64,000 nucleotides of DNA from Mucilaginibacter roseus (GTDB taxonomy: Bacteria; Bacteroidota; Bacteroidia; Sphingobacteriales; Sphingobacteriaceae), in contig NZ_JAJPWV010000002.1 of assembly GCF_021215455.1 (NCBI RefSeq), forward strand, positions 744,001-808,000. The letters are read 5' to 3'. A program made the position numbers and the translations under genes. Shown piece by piece: positions 27,715 through 37,038 of the stretch (positions within the stretch are counted from its first letter, which is position 1; every line of letters begins with the position of its first letter). Under the pieces are notes generated by a model. It was given only the letters and a program-made list of their open reading frames with translations. It searched no databases and had not been told where the DNA came from.

Positions 27715-29047
27715 ACTTGTAACGGGTAAACCACTTATCGTTAAGTGTAAACCCTAAACGTATATTGATGTAGTTTTCTTTTACCAGACTATTAGTAAGC
27801 GCGCCGCGCTTACCTACTTCTGCCGAAATATTGATCTTATAGTAACTGCTGCTGGTTTGGCTTGGGCGCAAAGGCAGGCCTAAACCAAACGTTGCGGCAT
27901 ATTGGTTAATGTCGGTATTGTTTACACGCAGGTTGGTTTGATTATACATAAAACCTACACGATAATCAACCAAAGCCCAGTAGTTATTTAACTTATTAAC
28001 ATTAGGTGTAAATTGCGCGCCAAAGTTATAAGTTTTGCTATCCTTCATGCCCTGGTTGATGGTTTGATAAGCATCGCCTGTAGCCGATAGTTCTGACCAT
28101 TTACCCATAGTATAATCAGCGCCTAAAAGCAACTTGTCGCCCGCTTTGAATGATACGCCGAACCTGTTTATTGAAGGTAGTTTAAGTTTTGATTTAGGGC
28201 TTACTTCTTTTACTACGCTATCCAACGGCAGGTTTTCGCTGCCATCGGTACCGGTAGTAAAATGCGACACATAAGTGCTGTTCTCGATATTAAGCTTTGT
28301 TGGCGCCGAACCTGAATAGCCGAATGTTATAATATTACGCTCGCTCAGGTTGAACATAAATTGCGCGCCGTAATCGTAATTGAAGCCCTGCACACTGCTG
28401 TTTTGTTCAACACGGGTATTAAATGCACCGTAAAGATCCGGTATTGATGTTACACCATAATCTTTCATGCTGCCAAAAATGTACGATACGTTAGCACCCA
28501 GCATAATATGCTTGCCGATGCCGAAACCGTAACCAAAATGAGCTTTGGTTAAACCGCCCTCGCCGCTGTATTTAAAATTAACTGCGTTGGTGTCGGCAGG
28601 GTCGCCGGTGCCAAAGTTTGACTGGGTTTGGGTATACTCATAACCACGTTGGCTGTATGGCTGTAAACCAAAGCTTATGGCCGAACGCTTGGTTACCGGA
28701 AAGGCAAACAACAGGTGATTAAGCCTGAAATTGCTGCTCTTTTGGGATCCTTGTCCATCTCTCGTAAGCTTTAGGCTGCTGCCAAAAACGCCCACATCAA
28801 TAGTTGTCAAGCCTATGGCTGCGTAAGAAGCTGGATTGATAGTATTTATAGTGGAGTATCCGCTTATGGAATTGGTTGCGGTGGCAATACCACCCATACC
28901 GGCCATTTGCGGCGTCCAGTTCGGGTCAATATCGCCAATGCCGTATTTTGAGTAAGGTGAACTCGTGGTCGATCCGTTTTGTGCGCTTGCGCCAAGTGCG
29001 CTTATAACCAAAACAAGCGTAGCAAATAACCTGGTATATCTAATCAT
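27707..29047 (-). CDS. Outer-membrane beta-barrel protein of the coaX-lptC cluster
   Basis: About 446 residues from ATG 29047 (MIRYTRLFATLVLVISALGASAQ signal peptide). The open frame reaches an ATG at 29068, but the shorter start removes residues before the signal peptide. The N-terminal SSPYSKYGIGDI, GGIATATNSISGYSTINTINPASYAAI and alternating strands recall OmpP1/FadL-like Bacteroidota porins. It starts inside the 3' end of coaX (8-nt overlap) and ends inside lptC (8-nt overlap), so it belongs to a tight operon. Substrate unknown. Confidence 0.8.
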   Translation of the reverse strand: MIRYTRLFATLVLVISALGASAQNGSTTSSPYSKYGIGDIDPNWTPQMAGMGGIATATNSISGYSTINTINPASYAAIGLTTIDVGVFGSSLKLTRDGQGSQKSSNFRLNHLLFAFPVTKRSAISFGLQPYSQRGYEYTQTQSNFGTGDPADTNAVNFKYSGEGGLTKAHFGYGFGIGKHIMLGANVSYIFGSMKDYGVTSIPDLYGAFNTRVEQNSSVQGFNYDYGAQFMFNLSERNIITFGYSGSAPTKLNIENSTYVSHFTTGTDGSENLPLDSVVKEVSPKSKLKLPSINRFGVSFKAGDKLLLGADYTMGKWSELSATGDAYQTINQGMKDSKTYNFGAQFTPNVNKLNNYWALVDYRVGFMYNQTNLRVNNTDINQYAATFGLGLPLRPSQTSSSYYKINISAEVGKRGALTNSLVKENYINIRLGFTLNDKWFTRYKFD

Positions 29048-29783
29048 TATGTTGTAGTAATGCGGCATTCAATCCTATTAAAACCAAATTAGGTTCAATA
29101 TTAATTTGGGGGGCAAAGATGCTATTTTTCAGCAGAGTATCAAAAAAATCGCTATCGCCACCGGTTAGTATAATGTTCAGTTGTTTATCCTTTTTGCTGT
29201 AGGTTTCAATAAAACCCGCAAGCTCGTATTTTAAGCCATTTTGCACGCCCGATTGTATGGCGGTTTGCGTGCTGTTTCCGTAATCCATCTCAAAACTACC
29301 GTCGGCCTCCACCAGCGGCAAGCCCGATGTGTAATGGTTTAAAGCCTTATAACGGGTATTTAGCCCCGGCGATATACTGCCGCCAAAATAATTTCCGCCG
29401 CCATCAACCCAATCATAAGTGATGGTGGTTCCGCCATCAATAACCAGGCTGTTTCTGCGGGGGAATAAATTTACAGCGCCGTTAACTGCGGCAACCCTGT
29501 CAAGCCCTAATGTGTGCGGCGTAAGATAATGGTTAGTGATATGCTTGGCCATACTTGCCGTAAAGTGTACAACCGTTACCCTTGTGCTTAATACAGCCAG
29601 CCAGTAAGGTGTATCTTTTTTTACTGATGATATAATGGCCTTGTCAACATTATATTTGCTAAGGAGCTCATCAAATAAAGCGGTATCAGCATCGGCATAG
29701 TGGCCGGTTTCAAGCAGTTGTTGCTGCTCAAAAACGGCAACCTTGGTAAGCGTATTCCCGATATCAATAACCAGGTTAGCCAT
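29040..29783 (-). CDS. coaX: Type III pantothenate kinase
   Basis: 247 residues. First step of CoA synthesis, phosphorylation of pantothenate. Diagnostic ASKHA-fold motifs: N-terminal VIDIGNTLTKVAVF, PHTLGLDRVAAVNGA, and VIDGGTTITYDW. The C-terminal LTGGDSDFFDTLL also matches. Its ATG overlaps the purQ stop by one base (TGATG), which suggests coupled translation. Confidence 0.95.
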   Translation of the reverse strand: MANLVIDIGNTLTKVAVFEQQQLLETGHYADADTALFDELLSKYNVDKAIISSVKKDTPYWLAVLSTRVTVVHFTASMAKHITNHYLTPHTLGLDRVAAVNGAVNLFPRRNSLVIDGGTTITYDWVDGGGNYFGGSISPGLNTRYKALNHYTSGLPLVEADGSFEMDYGNSTQTAIQSGVQNGLKYELAGFIETYSKKDKQLNIILTGGDSDFFDTLLKNSIFAPQINIEPNLVLIGLNAALLQHND

Positions 29784-30475
29784 CAGGCCTTCACCATTGA
29801 AAGTATTGATTCAAAAATAGCCAGGCCATCCTCATTGGCAAGCACCGTATCGGCAGCGCGCTCAGGGTGTGGCATAAAGCCAAACACGTTGCGGTTTTTA
29901 TTAGTAATACCTGCAATATTTTCAAGCGTACCGTTAGGGTTGGCATCATCGGTTATGTTACCGGCTTCGTCACAATACCTGAACAATACCTGGTCGTTAT
30001 CATTAATTGATTTAAGTGTATCGGCATCGGCAAAGTAATTACCCTCGCCATGCGCTACCGGAATTTTAAGTACGCGCTGTGCGTCTATCTGCGCGGTAAG
30101 CAGTGAGTTTTGGGTTTGAGGCAATACAAAAGTATTGTGGCAAATAAACTTACGGTTTTTGTTATGCAGCAAAGCACCTTCAAGCAGGCCTGATTCGGTC
30201 AGTATCTGGAAACCGTTGCATATACCCATTACATAACCACCTTTAGCGGCAAACTGGATAACTTCCTGCATAATTGGTGAAAAACGGGCAATAGCGCCTG
30301 AACGCAAATAATCGCCAAAAGAGAAACCACCCGGCAGTACTATAAAATCGCAACCTTGCAGGTCGTGGTCTTTATGCCAAAGGCGAACTACCTCCTGACC
30401 CAGTATTTGGTTTAATACGTAGATGATGTCTTCGTCGCAATTAGACCCGGGAAATATAACAACTCCAAATTTCAT
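29783..30475 (-). CDS. purQ: Phosphoribosylformylglycinamidine synthase subunit PurQ
   Basis: 230 residues. Glutaminase subunit that supplies ammonia to PurL in purine synthesis. A class I glutamine amidotransferase: KFGVVIFPGSNCDED start, LPGGFSFGDYLRSGAIARFSP, nucleophile Cys in VMGICNGFQIL (about residue 86), and the C-terminal GFMPHPERAAD with the catalytic His and Glu. ATG at 30475. It is a separate PurQ rather than the fused large PurL found in some Bacteroidota; purL is not in the window. Confidence 0.96.
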   Translation of the reverse strand: MKFGVVIFPGSNCDEDIIYVLNQILGQEVVRLWHKDHDLQGCDFIVLPGGFSFGDYLRSGAIARFSPIMQEVIQFAAKGGYVMGICNGFQILTESGLLEGALLHNKNRKFICHNTFVLPQTQNSLLTAQIDAQRVLKIPVAHGEGNYFADADTLKSINDNDQVLFRYCDEAGNITDDANPNGTLENIAGITNKNRNVFGFMPHPERAADTVLANEDGLAIFESILSMVKA

Positions 30476-30520
30476 GTTACAAAGCTAACATAACCACTGA
30501 AATTAGGACGAATATTATAG

Positions 30521-31507
30521 TTAAAAAGTGTTAAACTGGAAGTAAATTATACCTGCAACCAACAAAAAATACAGCGTTTCGTAAAACCAGCGACTGGTTG
30601 CGTGCAAAAAATAATAGGCAAAAGTAATGGCCACAGGCACAACACAAAGCAAAAAATGATTAAGCTGAAACTCGGTTTTTACATAAAAAGCCAAACCTGC
30701 AACTAAAAAAAATGCAACCAGTAACTGGAACGACTTGCGGATGTGCACGTAGCTTTTAAAAAAGCCCTGCTGCAACTTGTAAGCTGAAAGTACCAGTATC
30801 ACCGCCACAGGCACCAGCAACACATATGTATAATTGGTTATGCTGATGCTGGTAGGGAATTTGCCGCCAAGCGGCAGCCATATACTCGAAAAACGGCTCA
30901 ACCTGTCGTTGTAAAAATAAACTACAGCTAAAAAGAAGAAAACCGTAACATAGCCTATAATTACCGCAGCCCACTCGCGCCAGTTAAATGGCCTGAAAAT
31001 AATGAGCGCGATAAATACCACCAGGAACAACCAACTGAAAGGCAGGTAGATCAACGAGCCTAACGCCACAATCAACCCCAGATCATAGCAGGTTGATTTA
31101 ACCTCGCTGCCCTTATATAAACTGAATAGCTTATACATTAACCATATCACCAGGAAGTTACAGATCAATGGCGCACTTAGTCTTAAAAAGGGCGTAAACA
31201 GCGCTGATACCGTGATGTACATGAGCGCAGGCATGTAGGATGGCTTGTTGAGCAGGTTGAAGTAGTTAACCATAGTATTGAGCAACAAAGCCTGTATAAA
31301 CACCAGCAACGTGGCCAGCAATACGTTAAAAAAGGGCGATAAAGCGTACTCATATGATACGGGCACCAGTAGCCTTGAGAACGACTCAACAAAGATAAAT
31401 TCCAGTTTGTCGGGTGTGTTAATCAGGTAACCTATGCGCAAAACAAAAACAAGCACGGCCAGCCACGCTATCACTATCGGGTTGTACGATCGGAATATAT
31501 TGATCAT
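30521..31507 (-). CDS. DUF6427 multi-spanning membrane protein
   Basis: 328 residues with about nine hydrophobic segments, beginning MINIFRSYNPIVIAWLAVLVFVLRIGYL, which is the DUF6427 opening. Other features are LRLSAPLICNFLVIWLMYKLF and FSWLFLVVFIALIIFRPFNWREWA. A Bacteroidota-specific inner-membrane family of unknown function, sometimes mislabelled beta-carotene monooxygenase. It lies between sdaA and purQ on the same strand. Function cannot be inferred. Confidence 0.75.
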   Translation of the reverse strand: MINIFRSYNPIVIAWLAVLVFVLRIGYLINTPDKLEFIFVESFSRLLVPVSYEYALSPFFNVLLATLLVFIQALLLNTMVNYFNLLNKPSYMPALMYITVSALFTPFLRLSAPLICNFLVIWLMYKLFSLYKGSEVKSTCYDLGLIVALGSLIYLPFSWLFLVVFIALIIFRPFNWREWAAVIIGYVTVFFFLAVVYFYNDRLSRFSSIWLPLGGKFPTSISITNYTYVLLVPVAVILVLSAYKLQQGFFKSYVHIRKSFQLLVAFFLVAGLAFYVKTEFQLNHFLLCVVPVAITFAYYFLHATSRWFYETLYFLLVAGIIYFQFNTF

Positions 31508-31536
31508 GGCGGTGCTTTACTTGTTTATGTTGATGC

Positions 31537-32964
31537 TTAACATTCAGGCAAACTGATGGGTATATTTACTGCCAGTCCGCCGTCTGAGGTTTCTTTGTAT
31601 TTAGAATTCATATCCTGCGCGGTTTGCCACATGGTTTTCACCACCGCGTCAAGGCTTACTTTGGCATTGTCCGGATTGGTTTGCAAGGCCAGTTGCGATG
31701 CCGTGATGGCCTTGATAGCGCCCATGGTATTACGCTCAATGCAAGGTACCTGAACAAGCCCGGCAATAGGGTCGCAGGTTAGGCCGAGGTGATGCTCCAT
31801 TGCTATTTCGGCGGCCATTAACACCTGCCTTTGCGATCCGCCTAAACATTCAGTTAGCGCCGCCGCAGCCATAGCTGATGATACGCCGATCTCGGCCTGG
31901 CAACCACCCATAGCGGCTGATATGGTGGCACCCTTTTTGAAAATGCTACCGATTTCTGATGCCGTCAGCATGAAGCGGATAATCTTTTCTTCACTAAAAC
32001 CATCACAAAAAGCAATGTAATATTGCAGCACCGCGGGTATCACGCCTGCCGCGCCATTGGTTGGCGCCGTCACTACTCTGCCGAACGAGGCATTCTCCTC
32101 GTTTACCGCCAACGCGAAGCAACTTACCCAGTCCAGTATATTTTGGAAGCTGTTGCCACTCTGCCTGATCACCTCCACCCATTCTTCATAATTATTGTAA
32201 GGCAAGCCTTTGGTAAGGCGCTTATTTAGGCTGGCTGCACGGCGCGCTACATTAAGGCCACCGGGTAACGATCCGCCGGTATGGCAACCCCGGTAAATAC
32301 ATTCTTTTATTATCCTGAAGATATTGAGCACACCTGTACGCGTTTCTGCCTCGGTACGCCAGGCTAATTCATTCTCCATCACCACCTCAGAAATTTTAAG
32401 GCCGGTTTTCATGCACCAAACCATCAGGTCGCGGGCAGTATCTATCGGGAAGGGCAGGTCAACTTCAGACCTTGCATTATTGTCTTCACCCTCCTTAACC
32501 ACAAAACCACCGCCTATTGAATAGTAGGTGGCCGACATGGCCTTGCCATTGCTCAAAAACGCCTGAAAGGTTACCGCGTTAGGATGAAACGGCAGGCTTT
32601 CGCTGAACAGAAAAAGCAGGTCATCCTCCTTATAAAAACTGATCGGCCTTACATCACCCAACACCAGCTGACGCGATTCAATGATCTCATTTACCTTTGG
32701 CTCTACCTGGTCAACCTCAAAAGTAACCGGGTCATCACCGCTCAAGCCGAGCAGTATGGCAATATCGGTACCATGGCCCTTACCGGTTTTAGCCAGCGAG
32801 CCATATAACAGCACCTTAACCTGCACTACTTGCGGCAACACGCCAGCATCAGTGAGCAGCTGTACAAATTGCTGTGCCGCGCGCCACGGCCCCAATGTGT
32901 GCGAACTTGACGGACCTATGCCTATCTTGAATATATCGAATACCGAAATCTGCTCTCTTTGCAT
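31537..32964 (-). CDS. sdaA: L-serine ammonia-lyase (iron-sulfur dependent)
   Basis: 475 residues, single-chain L-serine dehydratase giving pyruvate and ammonia. N-terminal [25 protein letters not shown]; central [18 protein letters not shown] segment ([20 protein letters not shown]); and the [4Fe-4S] cysteines in [13 protein letters not shown] and [19 protein letters not shown]-terminal [18 protein letters not shown] at 32964. It faces the HGSNAT-like gene divergently across 92 nt. Confidence 0.95.
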   Translation of the reverse strand: MQREQISVFDIFKIGIGPSSSHTLGPWRAAQQFVQLLTDAGVLPQVVQVKVLLYGSLAKTGKGHGTDIAILLGLSGDDPVTFEVDQVEPKVNEIIESRQLVLGDVRPISFYKEDDLLFLFSESLPFHPNAVTFQAFLSNGKAMSATYYSIGGGFVVKEGEDNNARSEVDLPFPIDTARDLMVWCMKTGLKISEVVMENELAWRTEAETRTGVLNIFRIIKECIYRGCHTGGSLPGGLNVARRAASLNKRLTKGLPYNNYEEWVEVIRQSGNSFQNILDWVSCFALAVNEENASFGRVVTAPTNGAAGVIPAVLQYYIAFCDGFSEEKIIRFMLTASEIGSIFKKGATISAAMGGCQAEIGVSSAMAAAALTECLGGSQRQVLMAAEIAMEHHLGLTCDPIAGLVQVPCIERNTMGAIKAITASQLALQTNPDNAKVSLDAVVKTMWQTAQDMNSKYKETSDGGLAVNIPISLPEC

Positions 32965-33056
32965 CTGAACCGCGAAGTTACATATCGTACCGCTATTAAT
33001 TAAATTTACGCCCCGTATATAGATAGTTTTATGTAAGTTGCATAAACTTTATTACA

Positions 33057-34208
33057 ATGACCGATTTTGTTGTTCAGCCTAAAAAGAGGATCGACTCTAT
33101 TGATATTGTTCGCGGCTTAATTATGGTGATCATGGCGCTCGATCATGCACGCGATTTTTTTATGCCGCAGCAATTTGATCCTACCGATCTTACCAAAGCT
33201 TCAACTTCACTGTTCCTTACCCGGTTTATTACCCACTTTTGCGCGCCAACGTTTGTGTTTTTGGCGGGTACCGGAGCATTTCTGTCCTTTAGCCGGGGCA
33301 AAACAAAAGGGGAAGCCGCTAAATTTCTGATCACTCGTGGCCTGTGGCTTATTTTTTTAGAGTTTACTATTATACGTTTTGGCTGGGCGCTCAACATCGC
33401 GTTCGATTTTGTTTTTGTGCAAGTGATATGGGCACTGGGCGTCAGCATGATTGTACTGGCCGGACTGATCTACCTACCGCGCAGTGTGATAGCCGCCTTT
33501 GCCCTGATCATGATATTCGGGCATAACGCGCTCGATGGCATCAAGGTATCGCAGTTACCTACCCCATGGGGAACAATTTGGGGCATTTTGCATGTGCAGG
33601 GCATTTTACAGATCACCGGGTATATCAAAGCGTTTATACTTTACCCGCTGATACCCTGGATTGGTGTTATGGCTTTGGGTTATGTATTCGGCCCTATTTT
33701 TAAGCTTGACCCGGCAAAAAGGCGATCACTCCTGGTAACTATCGGCCTTTCGTCACTGGTTGTTTTTGTGGTGTTAAGGTTTTTCAATATTTATGGCGAT
33801 CCAAACCTGTGGACCGATCAGGGCGTATGGCACCGAACCATACTCTCGTTCATCAACGTACAAAAATACCCGCCATCGTTAGATTACCTGCTGATTACCC
33901 TTGGTGTATGCAACCTGCTGTTAGCCGCATTTGAGTATGCTGAAAATGGCTTTACCAAAATTATGGTGGTGTTTGGCCGCGTGCCGATGTTTTACTACAT
34001 ACTGCATTTGTACCTATTGCGCCTTATGGCCTTTATTGCTTACCTGGCAGTAAAAGCCGCTACCAATGGTGCTCCGCCCAAAGAGGGAGCACCTCTGTAT
34101 TTTGTTTATTTGATGTGGTTACTGGCTATAATCATCCTATACTTTCCATGCCGCTGGTACATGAGGTATAAAATGACGCATAAACAATGGTGGTTGAGCT
34201 ATCTGTAA
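33057..34208 (+). CDS. HGSNAT/DUF1624-like acyltransferase membrane protein
   Basis: 383 residues, about ten membrane spans. The N-terminus reads RIDSIDIVRGLIMVIMALDHARDFF, the signature of the heparan-alpha-glucosaminide N-acetyltransferase catalytic (DUF1624) family, which moves acetyl groups across a membrane onto sugars. A conserved histidine in the first helix region (MALDH) fits the family. The bacterial substrate is unknown. The 3' end overlaps the convergent M23 peptidase gene by 10 nt. Confidence 0.85.
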   Translation: MTDFVVQPKKRIDSIDIVRGLIMVIMALDHARDFFMPQQFDPTDLTKASTSLFLTRFITHFCAPTFVFLAGTGAFLSFSRGKTKGEAAKFLITRGLWLIFLEFTIIRFGWALNIAFDFVFVQVIWALGVSMIVLAGLIYLPRSVIAAFALIMIFGHNALDGIKVSQLPTPWGTIWGILHVQGILQITGYIKAFILYPLIPWIGVMALGYVFGPIFKLDPAKRRSLLVTIGLSSLVVFVVLRFFNIYGDPNLWTDQGVWHRTILSFINVQKYPPSLDYLLITLGVCNLLLAAFEYAENGFTKIMVVFGRVPMFYYILHLYLLRLMAFIAYLAVKAATNGAPPKEGAPLYFVYLMWLLAIIILYFPCRWYMRYKMTHKQWWLSYL

Positions 34209-34909
34209 TCCTCTGGCAAAAAGTTAAGCAGCAAATTGGGGTCAGGTATGATATCCAGATATGATGACTTTTCTGACGGCTTGCACACGCCGGGGAAATC
34301 GCCATGCATGCCCTGCATATCCAGCATTAACTGAAAGTGCAGATGCGGCGGCCAATAGCCGTTTTCATCCGCAACGCCAAACTCTGCTATTTTTTGCCCT
34401 GCGTGTACCTGCTGCCCTACCTGTAATTTTTGCAGGGCCTTCCGGTTTAAATGGCCATACAAACTATACAGTGTGAGGCCATTTACAATGTGCTGTAAAA
34501 TAATGGTTGGGCCATAATCGCCGTTACCGGCATTATCGCCAAAACTATGTACTGTACCATCAAGCACTGCACGCACAACGGTGCCGGCGGCAGCCCATAT
34601 ATCCACCCCAAGGTGAATACTTCGCGGCTCATCATCGTTTGCGCCAAACAATTGTTTCCGGCTGTAAACGGTACGGTTTTCCAGGTAGCCGCCAATTGCG
34701 TAGCGGCACTCTGCGTTGGCGAGCTGCGTAATTATCCAATCGTTAAAAGCATCTGTGTTATCAACCGTTTCCGGCGTGAGCTTCGTATTCGCCGCGGTCA
34801 GATCAAGCTTAAAAAGTTTGTCTGTTCCGCTATCAAAATCAACCACAACCGAAACCGGCACCTCAGCCATTGCCAAGTGTGCTGCCAATGTAACCGATGC
34901 TTTTCCCAT
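34199..34909 (-). CDS. M23/LytM-type metallopeptidase without signal peptide
   Basis: 236 residues (or 223 from ATG 34870, where family members appear to begin). The catalytic domain occupies about 120-220 with the zinc ligands HLGVD and PPHLHFQ, plus LYSLYGHLN between. The N-terminal half is a family-specific region (YAIGGYLENRTVYSRKQLF). M23 enzymes cut peptidoglycan cross-bridges, but no export signal is visible here, so either export is unconventional or the true role is different. It lies 12 nt after rbfA and overlaps the end of the HGSNAT-like gene. Confidence 0.82.
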   Translation of the reverse strand: MGKASVTLAAHLAMAEVPVSVVVDFDSGTDKLFKLDLTAANTKLTPETVDNTDAFNDWIITQLANAECRYAIGGYLENRTVYSRKQLFGANDDEPRSIHLGVDIWAAAGTVVRAVLDGTVHSFGDNAGNGDYGPTIILQHIVNGLTLYSLYGHLNRKALQKLQVGQQVHAGQKIAEFGVADENGYWPPHLHFQLMLDMQGMHGDFPGVCKPSEKSSYLDIIPDPNLLLNFLPEDYR

Positions 34910-34921
34910 GGCTAAAAAAGT

Positions 34922-35293
34922 TTACTCTGTGTCGGGCTGGCGGGGCTCTTTGCTTATCTTATCAAAAAGCTTATCCATACGCTCCACATACTCGTTGGTA
35001 TCATCTACAAAAAACTCCAGCTGCGGTATTATTCGCACCTGGTCTTTTATACGTGCACCCAGTTTATAGCGTATTTCTGAAGCATGCGACTTTACCTGTT
35101 GCAGTGCCTGCTGGGTGTTATTATTGTTAAAAAAGCTCAAAAACACACGTGCAATGGCCAAATCCGGCGTTACACGTACTTTAGTTATGGTTACCAGCGT
35201 ATCGGGCAGGTAAGCTGCGCCTTCACGCTGAAATATCGCGGCAAGATCCTGTTGTATTACTCCTGCAAATTTTTGCTGACGTTTTGATTCCAT
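34922..35293 (-). CDS. rbfA: 30S ribosome-binding factor RbfA
   Basis: About 123 residues from ATG 35293 (MESKRQQKFAGVIQQDLAAIF). The frame is open to 35323 but homologues start at MESKRQ. RbfA is a KH-domain protein for late 30S and 16S 5' end maturation. VTITKVRVTPDLAIARVFLSFF, HASEIRYKLGARIKDQVRIIPQLEFFVDDT are typical. It is between the hypothetical lipoprotein and the M23 gene. Confidence 0.94.
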   Translation of the reverse strand: MESKRQQKFAGVIQQDLAAIFQREGAAYLPDTLVTITKVRVTPDLAIARVFLSFFNNNNTQQALQQVKSHASEIRYKLGARIKDQVRIIPQLEFFVDDTNEYVERMDKLFDKISKEPRQPDTE

Positions 35294-35405
35294 GATAAGA
35301 AGTTTGTAGGGCTGAAGCCGCATGGTTAAAGCTCAAAGCTATAGTAAAAAGCTACAAGCTGCTAATTTGTTTTAACGTTTAAATAAAGATGATTGCTTGC
35401 GATGC

Positions 35406-35783
35406 TTAATGACAAATATCCTGTGGTATTACCTTGGTTATCTTGATCAGCTTGCGTACCACCAGCGTGCTGTCGTATTCGGCACCCAGCCCATCCTTGT
35501 CTGACGGCATTTTAATGCCTTCAACCTCTACATAAACCGGCTCGTAAGGCTTTTCAAAATTAAGCTGCGAATACTGTAGCTCCAGTTGGGACGAACTATC
35601 GGTAACCCAAAACTCCTTTTCGCGCCCACATTCGCTGAACGATTTTATCTCGGGCCCGAAACTGTAAAGCCCTTTATACATATGCGGTTTACCGTCATGC
35701 TTATCGCCGCTGCATGATGCCAGCGCCGTTAGTAAAATGGCACAAGCCAAAAACACATATTTAACAGATGATGATTGCATCAT
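35406..35783 (-). CDS. Hypothetical lipoprotein with NlpE-like C-terminal domain
   Basis: 125 residues. Signal peptide with lipobox ALASC (about residue 24). The mature part GLYSFGPEIKSFSECGREKEFWV, then YVEVEGIKMPS and DSTLVVRKLIKI, resembles the small beta-barrel domain of NlpE/META-like copper- or stress-sensing lipoproteins, a weak match by eye. It begins 4 nt after the LolE-like permease stop codon and is probably part of that operon. Confidence 0.6.
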   Translation of the reverse strand: MMQSSSVKYVFLACAILLTALASCSGDKHDGKPHMYKGLYSFGPEIKSFSECGREKEFWVTDSSSQLELQYSQLNFEKPYEPVYVEVEGIKMPSDKDGLGAEYDSTLVVRKLIKITKVIPQDICH

Positions 35784-35787
35784 TTAT

Positions 35788-37014
35788 TTATAGATCCTGT
35801 TTTATTTCACTTAATCCTTTAACACTTAACCTGGCACTTATGCCTGACGCTATTACCGCTATGGCTATAACAGTTAAAAACACCAGGCCAAAATCCATAA
35901 CCTTTATATCTACCGGGTAAGCATCAATAACCATTAACGAGCCATTGATGCGCACTAAACCGTACTGCTGCTGTAATATACAAAAAATGAGCCCTATAAC
36001 AAGCCCCGCTATGCAGCCTGCTACCGAGATCATCATACCCTCAAAAAAGAATATGCCCTGTATAAGCCTTTTGCCGGCACCCAGGCTGGTAAGTATGGCA
36101 ATATCCTTTTTCTTGTCAATAACCAGCATGGTTAACGAGCCTACAATATTAAACAACGCGATAACCAAAACAAAGGTCAATATCATGAACACCGACCATC
36201 GCTCGTAGTTTAACGTTTTATATAATTCGGTATTTTGCTGGGCGCGGTTTTTTATATAAAAGTTGCGCCCGATTTTTTCCTGCAGCTCCTGCTGAACGGC
36301 ATTGATGTTTGTTCCTTTTTTAAAATTTATCTCTAATGATGATACCTGCTTTGGCTCATCCAGCAGATCGCGGGCAAAATCGAGCGGAACAACTACAATG
36401 TCATCAAAATCCTGCTGTATGCCAAATACACCCACCGGTGTTATATTGCGTACCACAAACTCGTTAAGCGGATTGGCCGATGCACTTGCATTACGCCTGG
36501 GCGAGTATATCTGCAAATTAGCGTTAGGGTCATAAACATTTACACCAAGGCTTGCCTGTATGGTTGTGCCTATAACGGCATAATCCCGTCCATCCATCCG
36601 CAGGGTGAATGATCCGGATAAGATAGTGCTGTCCAGATCGGTATTTTTCAGGAAATCGGTACTCACTCCTTTTAAAGTACCGATGAACTGCTTAGTGCCG
36701 TATCGCAATAAGGCTTTCTCCTGCAATACACGCGTGTAGGAAAACACACGCTGATCTTTCTGCAACTCGTTAAAATGAATTGTATCGGGATTAAACGTTT
36801 TGCCCAGCTTGGCCTCAATCTTTAATTCCGGACTAAAATTGCTGTACAGGTTCAGGATCACTTTTTCAAACCCGTTGAATACCGACATGATGATGATCAG
36901 CGCCGCGCTGCCCACAAATACCCCAAGCATGGATATGCCTGATATGATATTAATGGCATGCACCTTTTTCCGCGAAAAAAGGTAGCGTTTGGCTATGTAT
37001 ACCGAGGTATTCAA
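35788..37014 (-). CDS. LolE/LolC-like ABC transporter permease
   Basis: 408 residues, FtsX-type. One N-terminal helix after YIAKRYLFSRKKVHAINIISGISMLGVFVGSAALII, a periplasmic MacB-like core (about 45-265), and three C-terminal membrane helices (MILTFVLVIALFNIVGSL; FEGMMISVAGCIAGLVIGLIF; FGLVFLTVIAIAVIASGI). This is the shape of LolC/LolE, which release lipoproteins from the inner membrane. No ATPase (LolD) gene is next to it. The start is TTG at 37014, because an upstream in-frame stop blocks any longer frame and homologues begin there. Confidence 0.85.
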   Translation of the reverse strand: MNTSVYIAKRYLFSRKKVHAINIISGISMLGVFVGSAALIIIMSVFNGFEKVILNLYSNFSPELKIEAKLGKTFNPDTIHFNELQKDQRVFSYTRVLQEKALLRYGTKQFIGTLKGVSTDFLKNTDLDSTILSGSFTLRMDGRDYAVIGTTIQASLGVNVYDPNANLQIYSPRRNASASANPLNEFVVRNITPVGVFGIQQDFDDIVVVPLDFARDLLDEPKQVSSLEINFKKGTNINAVQQELQEKIGRNFYIKNRAQQNTELYKTLNYERWSVFMILTFVLVIALFNIVGSLTMLVIDKKKDIAILTSLGAGKRLIQGIFFFEGMMISVAGCIAGLVIGLIFCILQQQYGLVRINGSLMVIDAYPVDIKVMDFGLVFLTVIAIAVIASGISARLSVKGLSEIKQDL

Positions 37015-37038
37015 TTTATTACAGCAGTGTTAAACTAA

